In this document: in pieces, positions 49,906-61,357 of the stretch
How positions within the stretch are numbered: position 1 is the first letter of the stretch
Layout: every line of letters starts with the position of its first letter
Source: Amphibalanus amphitrite
Taxonomy: Eukaryota > Arthropoda > Thecostraca > Balanomorpha > Balanidae
Direction of reading: 5' to 3'
Length of the DNA: 64,000 nucleotides
Assembly: GCF_019059575.1 (NCBI RefSeq)
Contig: NW_024882306.1
Coordinates: 1 to 64,000, forward strand
Position numbers and translations under genes: made by a program
The notes under the pieces: model-generated
What the model was told of the DNA's origin: nothing
Database searches by the model: none
What the model saw: only the letters and a program-made list of their open reading frames with translations

Positions 49906-51092
49906 AGCAAGCAGCAGCCGAGCCGGCCTGGGGGGCGGTGGCAGCACCAACTCCAACCTCGAGACCTGCCGCCCGCCTCCCGGGCCGGCAGAAACGCTTC
50001 AACAAAAGAGGAGCCACGGGCCGGCCGGGGGGCGGGGGCGGCACCATCACCTCGAGACCTGCCGCTCGCCTCCCGGGCCGGCAGAAAAGCACAAAAGGGA
50101 GACGGGTCGGCCTGGGGGCGGGAGTGGCACCAACTCAAACTTCGAGACTGCCGCTCGCCCCCCGGGCCGCCCCCCCCCCACCACGCATCAATAAAAAAAG
50201 GAGCCACGGGCCGGCCGGGGGGCGGGGGCGGCACCGTCTCCGACCTCGAGACCTGCCGCCCGCCTCCCGGGCCGGCAGAACAGCACAAGGGGGGGGGACG
50301 GGTCGGCCTGGGGGCGGAGGTGACACCAACTCCAACTTCGAGACCTGCCGCTCGCCTCCCGGGCCGCCCCCCCCCCGCCACCACGCATCAACAAAAGAGG
50401 AGCCGCGGGCCGGCCTGGGGGGCGGGAGTATCATCATCTACAATTTCGAGATCTGCTGCTCGCCTCCCGGGCCGGCAGAAAAGCGCAAAGGGGGGCGGGT
50501 CGGCCTGGGGGCGGGAGTGGCACCAACTCCAACTTCGAAACCTGCCGCTCGCCTCCCGGGCCGCCCCCCCTCCCACCACGCATCAACAAAAAGGAGCCAC
50601 GGGCCGGCCGGGGGGGGGGGGGGGGCGGGGGCGGCGCCGTCTCCAACCTCGAGACCTGCCGCTCGCCTCCCGGGCCGGCAGAAAAGCACAAAAGGGGGGC
50701 GGGTCGGCCTGGGGGCGGAAGTGGCGCCAACTCCAACTTCGAGACCTGCCGCTCGCCTCCCGGGCCGCCCCCGCCCCCCCCCCCACCACCACGCATCAAC
50801 AAAAGAGGAGCCGCGGGCCGGCCTGGGGGCGGGAGCGGCATCGTCTCCAACTTCGAGACCTGCTGCTCGCCTCCCGGGCCGGCAGAAACGCATAAAGAAG
50901 GAACCACGGGGCGGCCTGGGGGGCGGGGGCGGCAACGTCTCCAACCTCGAGATCTGCCGCTCGCCTCCCGGGCTGCCCCCCCCCCCACGCATCAACAAAG
51001 GAGGAGCACGGGCTGGCCTGGGGACGGGGGCGGCGCAACCTCCAACTTCGAGACGTGCCGCTCGCTTCCCGGGCCGCCCCCCCCACGCATCA
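49906..51092. repeat. GC-rich satellite, ~96-bp monomers in alternating (dimeric) order
   Basis: The block CGCCTCCCGGGCCG recurs about every 90-115 bp (near 49974, 50067, 50156, 50260, 50352, 50461, 50550, 50666, 50755, 50868, 50963 and 51062). Units mostly alternate between GGCAGAAAAGCACAAAAGG-type and CCCCCCACCACGCATCAACA-type endings, giving a higher-order dimer near 200 bp. Open frames up to 427 codons are by-products of an array with few stop codons. Confidence 0.92.
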
Positions 51093-51480
51093 ACAAAGGA
51101 GACAAAAAAAAAAGAAAAAAAAAAGTGTAATAAAAAAAAATAAAATAAAATAAAATAAAATAAAAAGGGATTAAAAAAAAGATGAAAAAAAATAAAAAAA
51201 TAATAAAAAAATATATATCATTGAAAAAAAAAATAATAATAATAATAATAAATATCCATATTATCACTGAAATGTCAAATCTCTGAATGTTCCTTGTATG
51301 TGTGTGACTGTTTATTGTGTGTGAAAATATGTGTCGAAGATATCAAAAGAGGCAAAAGAGGAAAAAAAAGCCCACAAAAAAATCAAAATAATGCCCACAA
51401 AAAAGCAATAATAAAAATAATAATAATAATAAAAATATAATAATAAAAGAAAAAAAAGAGATAAAAAAACAAATTTCAGA
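51093..51480. repeat. A-rich/(AATAA)n/(AAT)n simple sequence
   Basis: Includes (TAAAA)n near 51139 and (TAA)n near 51232 and 51415. Mirrors the A-rich block on the other side of the satellite. Confidence 0.85.
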
Positions 51481-51485
51481 GTCCT

Positions 51486-51835
51486 TTCAGAGGCGTAATT
51501 CTTTTTTCCACCCAAAGGAAGGCGCTATACGGAGAATATCCCATTGCGTCATTGAAAAGTGACTTACACCTCTCACCGGCCAGCTGGCTGCGTGGTGTAG
51601 TGGTGAGCACACTCGCCTCGTGATCTAATAACTAGGGTTCGATCCCTGCCGCCGGCCGAACTTTTTGGCGCTAGGTTTGTAGGTTGTAGGTTTGTAGGTT
51701 GTAGGTCTGTAGGTTAGGTCAGGTGAGGTTAGGTTATGTTTGTTTTTGTTTGGTTTGTTTACCAAGAAGCAAGAAGCATCTTCGGGTATAGCGCCTTCCT
51801 TTGGTTGGAAAAAAGAAACACGCCTTTCAGAGACC
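51486..51835. repeat. ~45-bp inverted repeat enclosing a SINE-like sequence
   Basis: 51492-51531 (containing CTTTTTTCCACCCAAAGGAA and GGCGCTATAC) is mirrored at 51787-51826 (GTATAGCGCCTTCCTTTGGT and TGGAAAAAAG) with few mismatches. This could be a MITE or foldback into which the SINE inserted. Confidence 0.75.
51585..51755 (+). mobile_element. tRNA-derived SINE with (TTGTAGG)n-like tail
   Basis: A tRNA-like head has an A box TGGTGTAGTGG (51593-51603) and a B box GGTTCGATCCC (51636-51646) at correct spacing, followed by a T5 run and a tail of TTTGTAGGTTGTAGG units that grades into TTAGG-like repeats. The acceptor stem is imperfect, so it is not called as a functional tRNA. Confidence 0.7.
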
Positions 51836-51839
51836 ACAG

Positions 51840-52506
51840 CTGAAAGGACTCCCAGACTAATCTGCGCATCCGGAGCGATGCCGTTGCGGCTTAGCAGAAG
51901 GCCAGCGAGACCTATCTGGCCGACCTCTCCGAGGACACCGACCTCTGCGCTTCCACGCCAAGCGTGTTACCGTGACGCCAAAGGACATGCAGCTGGCATG
52001 TCGCTAATCGCAGGAGGCCTGCCTCCTAACGCAGTCCAACCCAGAAGGACAGCACGGCCGAAATCGCCCCTGGCGGCAGGCCGAAAACACAAAGCAAAAA
52101 GAGTTAGGGGGCAATAGCCGTTTTCACGACGGGCAATCTGACGAATGCACTAAGTTGACCAAATCTGCACCAAATCTCTTTCATAACAAATGTTTTCATA
52201 TCATGAATTTATTTCAGCGGGTTTATCGTAAATAATGTCTGATAATTTGAAGATTAAGGCATATAAGCATCTGCGCAACCCAAACTGATAACTTGCGCCT
52301 AACTTGACCAAATTTGCACATAATCTACACTAAATAGTTGTGTACAAGATGGCCATCGTGAAAATGGCTATAATATGTGGCAAACAGACCGGCTAGCGCG
52401 AAAGCGTGAATAGATGCGTTCATATGTGAGCCTTTGAAGTTCTCATTTCCAACAAGTCATAACAAAAATAGAATTATAAAACAGCTCTCTCAGTAAGTTA
52501 TGCAGG
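51840..52506. other. No gene recognised
   Basis: CTAACTTGACCAAATTTGCAC and a variant (AAGTTGACCAAATCTGCACC) occur at about 52151 and 52299, suggesting an old internal duplication. No coding evidence. Confidence 0.4.
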
Positions 52507-52977
52507 TTAAAGGTATTATCAGGGTTTTTTCCGAAATTTCGGAGTTACTCAGTGAAACGTGTAGAAGAAGGTGGCTGAGGCCCCGATCCGAAGTCATTCG
52601 TCTCAAAATTGCCTAATTTCCAAATGGTGGACCTCCAAAGTTGATCCGTCTGCCAGCCAGTACCTGGAGGAGGCAGTACCAAGTACTCGGATACATTTCC
52701 CTATAAGTCCATAGGCTTAACACTAGCTAGAGACTTCTAGAGATATTTTGTATGCCAGATAAGGCCGTCGCATACCAGATAAGGCCGCAATGGCCGTTCA
52801 ACGTTACGTGGGGAAATTGGAGAAATCTAAAGACTTTTTTCTCTCTGACGACTCCACTCCGCAACTGGCAAGCGTTGTTAGCATTGGCTCGTGTCGTCGT
52901 AAATAAGATTTGTTTGACGGATATTCCGTTAGTTGAGTGTGTTGTTGTAATTTCTGAGGCTGTATGAGTTGGACGGA

Positions 52978-53096
52978 ATGGCGCCATCCCGCCAAGTGCG
53001 AAATCGGCGGTGTAGTGTGAAGGGTTGTGGAAAAACAAAGGCTGATTGTCCCGATCTCAGCTTGAACTTCTTCCATGTTCCGAAAAACCGTGTCAA
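52978..53096 (+). CDS. THAP-domain protein, exon 1
   Basis: ATG at 52978 opens 39 codons plus two bases, ending at donor AA|GTAAGT (phase 2). It encodes the first half of a THAP zinc finger: the first Cys pair (CSVKGC, C-x4-C), then LSLNFFHVPKN, which contains the conserved Phe and invariant Pro. Joining to exon 2 keeps the frame and places the C-x2-H pair 45 residues after the second Cys, within the family's range. THAP domains bind specific DNA and occur in host regulators and in P-element and Kolobok transposases. The upstream ATG at 52963 is in another frame. Confidence 0.85.
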
Positions 53097-53381
53097 GTAA
53101 GTCCAATTTGAAATGCTGGAGATTGCGGGGCAGTCACTAAGTGAAAAACAGTTGCATATTTTACGAAATTGTATAAATATATGTTTTTATGTCATACATG
53201 CACAAATGTAATGATCAAATGTTTGAAGTGTTTGAAGTGTTTGAACACACAAATGTTTGAAGTGTTACCTACTCATACATCAAACAGTAAGGCGTACGAG
53301 TAAATTGTGTGGATGAAGTCTGAGTGGTCCGAGGGAAAAAAACAATCGAACTTGACCTAAGTCCTAATATTACCTAATAAC

Positions 53382-53455
53382 CTACTAAACTACAGCCTCC
53401 CACGAACCTACAACCTACATGCTTACAAGTTACAACCTACAACCTACAACTCGGA
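53382..53455. repeat. (ACAACCT)n-like repeat in THAP intron 1
   Basis: Repeated ACCTACAACCTAC units, the reverse complement of the SINE-type tail near 51670; perhaps the tail of an inverted, mostly lost SINE. Confidence 0.6.
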
Positions 53456-53584
53456 GTTCATCTACACATATAACTAAAGTACTCAATGTACTATCTGTGG
53501 TTACTTGTTATCTGTTACTTGTACTGGAATGGCAAGCCTTGCAATTTTCCCAGACCTTTGATCACAAAGTCATGCTGTTTTTAG

Positions 53585-53742
53585 GAGACTTGCTTGGGTG
53601 GCTGTCCTAGAAGATGGCTTGGCGGACAAGCAGGTTGACGAAGCACTTGTGTGTAGCTGCCACTTCAACCCTCAAGATCTTTTGCTTGGAGAACGGGCTA
53701 GAACGTCACCACATGCCGTACCGTCAATAGCAGTCGTGGAAG
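53585..53742 (+). CDS. THAP-domain protein, exon 2
   Basis: Acceptor TGCTGTTTTTAG| (53584) and donor GAAG|GTGGGT (after 53742). The exon is 158 nt, phase 2 in and phase 1 out. It supplies the rest of the THAP finger: the invariant Trp (RLAWVAVL), the C-x2-H pair with following Phe and Pro (CSCHFNPQD) and the C-terminal AVPSI box. All eight landmark positions of the THAP fold (C2CH plus P, W, F, P) are therefore present across exons 1 and 2. The finger looks intact. Confidence 0.85.
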
Positions 53743-54058
53743 GTGGGTTTGACATTTCCTTTGTAATTGAACTGGTTTTTAGCACAACTTGTAAAAGTGG
53801 CACAAACATTGTTACATTGAACACTTGATGTGATGTAGAACCTGATAGCTGATGTTGAGTCTTGCAAATTGTATGAACAGCAGCTGGTGCATTGAGCCTG
53901 ACAAGTGACGTTGACACCCTAGTAGTCTCGTGTTTGAGTGTGGTCACCTAAAAAACCTGTGTGTAACCAACCAAAAAGTTTTTAAATATAATTTTGGGAT
54001 AATATTGATGTGGTGTGTTTTAGTCATATGGCTTGGATGGTGACTAACACTAATTAAG

Positions 54059-54201
54059 GAATGCTTCTTCACGACAATCTCCAGTCTCCTGAAGCACCAT
54101 CATCTATATTTTCTTCCCAGGAATTCATCCCTGAATCACAATCATTACCTAGGCCAGATAACTTTGCTGGGCCACATGGTCAAAACAGTTGCAGCTACAT
54201 G
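54059..54201 (+). CDS. THAP-domain protein, probable exon 3
   Basis: Acceptor GACTAACACTAATTAAG| with a good branch-point-like CTAAC joins exon 2 in phase 1. The exon reads MLLHDNLQSPEAPSSIFSSQ onward (Ser/Pro-rich linker) to a donor ATG|GTAGGT in phase 0. A second AG at 54120 (TTCTTCCCAG) would put the exon out of frame. Low-complexity linkers commonly follow THAP domains. No transposase catalytic motif is visible. Confidence 0.5.
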
Positions 54202-54974
54202 GTAGGTATATCAGCTGTACATGTATTTGACAGACTGAACATTCTTTCTGTACATCTGGACAGGTAAACTTGATAGGCGGCCGGCGCGCGCCCATCGACA
54301 CCGGCGGCCGGCGCGCGACCATCCCATCGGCACCGGCGGCGGGCGCGCGCCCATCGGCACCGGCGGCCGGCGCGCGACCATCCCATCGGCACCGGCGGCG
54401 AGCGCGCGCCCATCCCATCGGCACCGGCGGCGGGCGCGCCATCGGGCACCGCCGGCGGGCGCGCGTCCATCGGCACCGGCGGCCAGCGCGCCCATCCCAT
54501 CAGCACCGGCGGCGGGCGCGCGCCCATCGGCACCGGCGGCCGGCGCGCGCCCATCGGCACCGGCGGCCGGCGCGCGCCCATCGGCACCGGCGGCCGGCGC
54601 GCGACCATCCCATCGGCACCGGCGGCGAGCGCGCGCCCATCCCATCGGCACCGGCGGCGGGCGCGCGCACATCGGGCACCGTCGGCGGGCGCGCGTCCAT
54701 CGGCACCGGCGGCCAGCGCGCCCATCCCATCAGCACCGGCGGCGGGCGCGCGCCCATCGGCACCGGCGGCCGGTGCGCGCCCATCCCATCGGCACCGGCG
54801 GCCGGCGCGCGCCCATCGGCACCGGCGGCCGGTGCGCGCCCATCCCATCGGCACCGGCGGCCGGCGCGCGCCCATCGGCACCGGCGGCCGGCGCGCGACC
54901 ATCCCATCGGCACCGGCGGCGAGCGCGCGCCCATCCCATCGGCACCGGCGGCGGGCGCGCGCACATCGGGCACC

Positions 54975-55726
<752 letters not shown>

Positions 55727-56559
55727 GCGCGCGTCCATCGGCACCGGCGGCCAGCGCGCCCATCCCATCAGCACCGGCGGCGGGCGCGCGCCCTTCGGCG
55801 GCACCGGCGGCCGGCGCGCGCCCATCGCCGGTGCGCACGCGCGCGTCCATTGCAGAGAGAGGTGATGTGATTGACCCTGTGGCGACCCGTGATCGCTCGC
55901 GTACGTTCGCCGGCACGCCCATTGCAGAGAAGGGGTTCGCGCATGCCCATTGTAGAGGGGCGCGCCCCCTGCGGAGGAGGTACGCGCTACGCTGTAGACA
56001 CTACTGCTTGTACCTGGTTGGGTAGCCCCTTTGCACATTGTTTGTTCATGGATGTAAATACAAGTTACATCACTGATGAGTGTAATGCTTACATTTTTGA
56101 ACTAAGAAATGCCACAGGGCAGGTTACCTCGGCGAGTTTCTGATATCGACATACTGAACATAAGAGCAGAATAATTATCCATAGAGCGTTAAGGGTTTTA
56201 GCCACCGAATTCACCAGTCAGTAATTGCACATGGTGGCACCATGAGCATGAGTACCTCGCCTTGTTCGATCCTTTTCACAACTAGCAAGTAGAATGTGGG
56301 AAAAGGCAGGGAACTTCAAAGCATGCGCATATGTATATAGCTGATGATTCTCTGTTCAAGCACGATCTGGCACTCTGCAGCCTGTTCTGTTCCACATGAG
56401 TTGCCGGGACAGCATCACACATGAATTTCTGCATGCTTCAAACAGAAATGCCTTAATTTTCCTTAAAATATATTTATTTTTCACACAAAGACAACAAAAA
56501 TGTACATGCAGGTGGGTACTGTGGCAAGAAATTACATACAAATGTATTTTGCCATGTAG

Positions 56560-56842
56560 GTACCCTCCTTTCACAGCACAATCATCAATCATAATTAAGA
56601 GCACCAAGACGTTCTTTGCGACTTGCGAGCCCAGCCGTGTCAGACCAGCTGATGCAGGGGCTCTGTCACAGGGGGCACAAGGCCCAGTGGTTATGTCACA
56701 GCACAATGTTGTACAACCTGCTATTCAAGAACACTTAAATCTTGAAAAACCTGTAGTTCTCGTCACCTCACTTTTCGCACTCTTGACAAATCACTTATCA
56801 GTCAGATCAAGACTGAAACTTGAAGAGGATAAGCTCTTTTGA
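56560..56842 (+). CDS. Possible terminal exon of the THAP gene
   Basis: After a possible acceptor TTGCCATGTAG| (56559) a frame of 94 codons (YPPFTAQSSIIIKSTKTFFA onward, ending KLEEDKLF-stop) has protein-like composition. It starts in a phase that does not match the exon 3 donor, so an intervening exon or different junction would be needed. No domain recognised. Confidence 0.3.
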
Positions 56843-57380
56843 GGGATGTACTTTCAGTTTCAATTCAATGACATGTCATAGATTACTCGAAATTACCATT
56901 TAAATTGTACTGTACCATGACGAATCTACCATTGAAAGAAAATTGTATCATGACCCTGCTATAAAAAACTGAAACAAGCTCCAATTGCATATGATAAATT
57001 AGGCGATGTTTATAAATCTTGCTGCCTTAGACAAGCAAATCTTCAATTTGTTTCAATTTCAGTCGAGTTCTTCACCAAAAATCCATCGTATATCGACAAC
57101 CAATGCCTATCACCGAAATCTTGTAGAAATCCTCAATCCCGCAAAATTTCGCAAGGCCGCTCTTTGTTTACATTATAGTGATGGGCCAATCTGACCGCTC
57201 AAGTACTTGTTTTGCGGGAGTAAGTACATTTTTGTCGTTTTTCAAACGGCTATAACTTGCAAAGTATAGCATCAATAGGCATTTTATGTATATCGTTGGA
57301 ATCGGCAGAGTCTGGAGACTTAACTGATAGGCAATACATTCCGATTCCTTTCAATTTTCAAACCCTGATAATCCCTTTAA

Positions 57381-58204
57381 ACACTTCTTCCATAAGCAGT
57401 GTCGCAATCGTCACAGCCATGACCGGCGGCGGGGGTGGGTCGGCCAGTGCAGTCGACTGCGTCACGGATCCCACACAAACAATCAGTCATTGTGACCGTC
57501 TGTGTCCCGCCGTCGTTCACAGGAAGGGCGGCACCAGGGCCGGTGGGCGGGTCACAGGACGAAGGCCGCCACAGGACAAATGCCGACGGTCGGCTGGGCA
57601 GGCAGTCCAACTCCAGACCTTCTCTGAATGTCTGTGACGGATGAACAGGCATTTCTGTATATCTGCGGGGCGTGATTGGACGCCCCCTGTGTATCTGGTG
57701 CGGTGACCAGATCAGTTCCAATCACTACGTCATGTCGCAGCCATTCATAGAACGGATATGACAGCGCTCGGCGCGGCTGCTGGTAGCCCTTTGGCCGTTG
57801 ATGTCAGTTCCGAAGTTCCAGTGACGATTGCAGAGCGCCACTTGCGCTGGACGTTTGAATGAAAGAGCTGTTAAATAAACAAGGGCGGACTGCCTTCTAC
57901 TTTCACGTTGCACCGGAAACCAAACAGGAATTCAACAATATCTTTTGTTGTAGGTAGTTAGATCATTACGAAACAAAAGCGACACATGTTTTATCATAGA
58001 TTTATCATAGATATGTAGTAGTCTATGGTTTTATCGATAGCTCATCAGTTTGAAGCGAATTCCCGAATTTCGGTAAAGCGTGACCTCAAAAAGCGCAAGT
58101 GCTAGCAGCAGACGCAGTCGTGGATAATGTATCTCCTCGCATAGAGATAACCTGCGTTAGCACATTTTTGAAACATTTATGGTAGTGCACTGACACGACG
58201 TCCA
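57381..58204. other. Intronic DNA, no gene recognised
   Basis: GC-rich near 57420-57620 with overlapping frames; nothing diagnostic. Confidence 0.4.
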
Positions 58205-59405
58205 TTAACCCGCGCCCTGCTGGGGGTCCTGGATTTCCACGCCCTGCTGGGGGGGTGTTTGAACACCCCCCCCCCCCCCCTTGTAACTCGGCTCCTGGGC
58301 CACGTAGCGATACGCGGAAGGCGGCGTTCGAAAGAGCGTCAAAAATAATGACGAAATCACTTCGGTCAATTTTTTGGTCAGGTCAAAGGTCAGGTCACCA
58401 GAGGTCATTGAAGGCAAAATTTCGCCGATTTCCAGGTCGAATGTCAAAAATTTCCAAGACGCCAACGCATAACTCGGGAACCAATAGAGCTACAGCGCCG
58501 CGGAAAAGCGCATTCGATAGCCCTATTAACGCCCTTTCTGAGTAATTCTCTCAGATTTGACCTAACGTCAACGGTTTTGCCTGCAGGGGGCAAAAACTGC
58601 AAAAATAGCCGATTTTTTTCGAAAACAGTTTTTCTGCAATAACTTTTGACCTAAGCCTTGTACGAGCTTACTTTTACCGGCATCGTGTTCCTCTCGTCAA
58701 GACGCATCGAATGAACTATAACTTGACCTTGAAAGGTCAACTTGAAAATTTGACCTCAGGTCAAGGTCATGACCTGACCGGAAAGGGTCATGTTGCATAT
58801 CAGTCGATCCGTATCGTCGAGCTGAACACATCTAAGGCGTTTTCATCGCTCTAGCATGCCTCTATCAAAAGTTATTTGCGAAAAACTGCTAGATACCATT
58901 CGTGACCTAAGATGACCTCAGGGCATAAACAAGGGTCACGGACACCATTTTCAAGTTCAGTGTGTCTAAACCACTTGTAATTCGGTGTTTGGGAGTGTTT
59001 ATAATGTCTTTCATCCAAAAGAGGCGCATTTCATTTTTCTCCCATTGACTTATAATGGGGAGGTCGCAAAATTGACCTGACCTTAGGTCATCGATATCAA
59101 AATTCTGAGATATACAATTTGTACATGCTATTGCTCTTAGCAATCGCTGAAAGTTTCAAAGCGATCGGTCACTCGGTGTAGCTATGACAGACATTGAAAA
59201 TTTTTATGAGGTGAGGTCACTTCAAGTGACCTGGTGACCTGACCTTGAATGACCTTGGTCTGAAATTTTCACAACATGTGTAGAATTGATGTATGATAAG
59301 GTGTACCAAAAACGGCGGCGCTCCGCGCCGCCGTTTTTGAGATATTCGCGAAAAACCACAAGGGGGGGTGTTCAAACACCCCCCCCCCAGCAGGGCGCGG
59401 GTTAA
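58205..59405 (+). mobile_element. TTAA-flanked piggyBac-like MITE, copy E (1201 bp)
   Basis: TTAA at 58205 and 59402. A near-identical, opposite-orientation partner of copy B: long end on the left (duplicated CGCCCTGCTGGGGG segment), GTGTTTGAACAC hairpins at both ends, the ACGGCGGCGC/GCGCCGCCGT stem at 59310-59336 and many AGGTCA motifs, including a perfect AGGTCA-A-AGGTCA at 58380-58392. No transposase. Confidence 0.9.
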
Positions 59406-61046
59406 AGTTAACTAAGCGTGGGGCGGGCAAACACAATGCATCACCAAAGGAAGGTGTACCGTGTAATGGCTCGTTACAATATCCGCAGAAAAACAAATGT
59501 ATTTTTGTGTATAAGGCTATCTTTTTTATTACAAAGCGTTTATCATTCAGTACTCGGCGAAGGTGACACACTGCTGAAATATGATACACATCAGCAGCCA
59601 TGAAGACATGCCGTATGCTTTTGTCACGAGTCTTCTTATCGTCAGGCCTTCATTGACGGCTGGTTAATTTCGAACAGCATCGTTAGTGCCTGCACTACTG
59701 TCCGTGTGCTGGCGCTCTGGTACCTTTTATTTATCCAGCAGTGCTGCACAGTCCATATGAGGCCTCCTGGATGGGAGGGCTGCCTGAGGCTCTCCAGAAG
59801 TTCTCCAGAATCGGTGAAGTTATTGGAGAGTGTCCCCCAAAGGTCAATCGGTAGTCTCGGTAGTAGATACCGTTGGAGTTGTCAAGTTCCAACCCCAAGG
59901 GCATCTGCACCAGCACCAGCAAAAAAATTGTGCCTAAAAGTACCGAAATCGGAGAGCGGAAATGATAGCTCTTTGAGGGCCGGCATAGTGTATAATCATT
60001 TTTGTTTGTCGCATGATTTTTTAAATAGAGAAGTATGTCGTTGTTTGTGTCTATTGGGTATTGGATTAGGCCCATTTTGTCCAATGAGAATATCTCAGTC
60101 GTAATAACTAATAACGGTTCAAGCTGATTTCCCACACCAAACGGTCACTTCACCGCACGTAAGCCCGCCCCGATGAAGCCGCTGTTCGGATGATGGCGAC
60201 CGTCCGACCCAGAACAATGAGTTGGAGGTATTGATAAAAATGATAGCGGCTTTGCGGAGTGCACTTCCGAGGATAGATCAGAGGGTTCGGAAGAAAAAAT
60301 GAAATATGAAAACCAATAAAACTCTCCTAGGTACATGTTTCACTTTGAATTATACAATGTATACAAAAACATCATGGGCCTTTTCATTGCTAGAAATGCC
60401 AGCCTTTTCACCGGTTCAAGGAGAATGGGAGACAGTGAGTGCTCCTTTCTCTCAGCTATTCAGAGTGATAAATCAATAAGCCCGGACGACAGGGACGACG
60501 TGCGCCGTGCACCTCCGCTGTTCTGCGACAAACTATCGGCACCCTCAGCGCCCTCTTCACTCGTGGTCGCTTTTGGTACTAACAGTTCGTCGCATCCCTG
60601 CGACGCGACAGCACCGCTGGTGGTCAGGCAAGGGAAGAGGATTGAGGAAGGAGGATGATCCCGAGGAAAAGAACAGACCTGGACCGCCAGCCTTGACGCT
60701 GCCAATGGGGCGCAGTTATGGACATAGAACACACAGCTAAATAGTCATCAAATGAAACGCAAAAAGCACCACGTAAAGCTTTCGTTACGGTTATCACAAG
60801 AGTCGTCAGCGGACTAGCTAAAAAAACAAAAACAAAAAAAAACTACCGCTTCAATCATCTAGCTTTTCGTGGTAACCCCTAGACTGTTGACTGAGAAAGA
60901 CACACAGCAAAGCCATGCTATACGTCTGAACAGCCTTTAATCGATTCATATTTTGACAGAATGAATTATCATGACCATCACGTAATTCAGCAAAAGACCA
61001 AGCGGAACACCAGCTCGATTTCGGTGACCCCTCGTCGGGGACTGAC
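59406..61046. other. Intronic DNA next to the upstream multiplexin exon
   Basis: Frames up to 134 codons on both strands (59706-60135, 60335-60732) show no recognised domain. A-rich run at 60820-60842. Confidence 0.4.
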
Positions 61047-61220
61047 CTCGAACTGTCCCCCAATGATGCCGCCCGCCTGGCCGATGAACAGGGTGGAGGC
61101 AGGGTCGAAGATCAGCTCGAGCGGCACCCGGGGCGCGTACGCGGACGAGTGCTTGCTGCAGTTCAGGTAGAGAGTGACCTCCGAGTCGGTCACCTGCAGC
61201 GCCAGCTTGGTCCACTCGTC
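61047..61220 (-). CDS. Mp: Multiplexin (collagen XV/XVIII-like) exon, TSPN/LamG core
   Basis: A 174-nt exon (58 codons), acceptor TTTCTCTCTCGCACAG| and donor GAG|GTCAGT, both phase 0. It encodes DEWTKLALQVTDSEVTLYLN, a Cys, a basic/Ser loop, PLELIFDPASTLFIGQAGG and IIGGQFE. The pattern W-(x)-LAL-V...VTLYLNC...LF-GQAGG...F-G is the heparin-binding thrombospondin-N/laminin-G domain at the N-terminus of collagens XV/XVIII and arthropod multiplexins, secreted into basement membranes. The Cys pairs with the Cys in the next exon (29678-29604). Earlier exons lie beyond the right edge or were not recognised. Met 61193 in the same frame is internal, not a start. Confidence 0.83.
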
Positions 61221-61357
61221 CTGTGCGAGAGAGAAAGGGTGAGGGAATGAGGGGTGTCTGAGACAGAGAACACGCTGAGGTGGAAACGCGTGAAAACTTC
61301 GTCGTCACCGCTTTAAAAAACACATGTTAGGTTAAAAAGGACACCTCCATATGTTGG

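Noticed and set aside
49860..51143. 427-codon plus-strand frame, the longest in the window
   Set aside because: It translates a ~96-bp GC-rich satellite and its A-rich flanks; other frames on both strands are equally open.
51585..51656. Functional tRNA gene
   Set aside because: A and B boxes are good, but the acceptor stem and anticodon arm are imperfect and a SINE-like tail follows.
58255..58545. 96-codon frame in copy E matched by a frame in copy B
   Set aside because: Shared only because the elements are copies; it starts in the hairpin and has no coding features.
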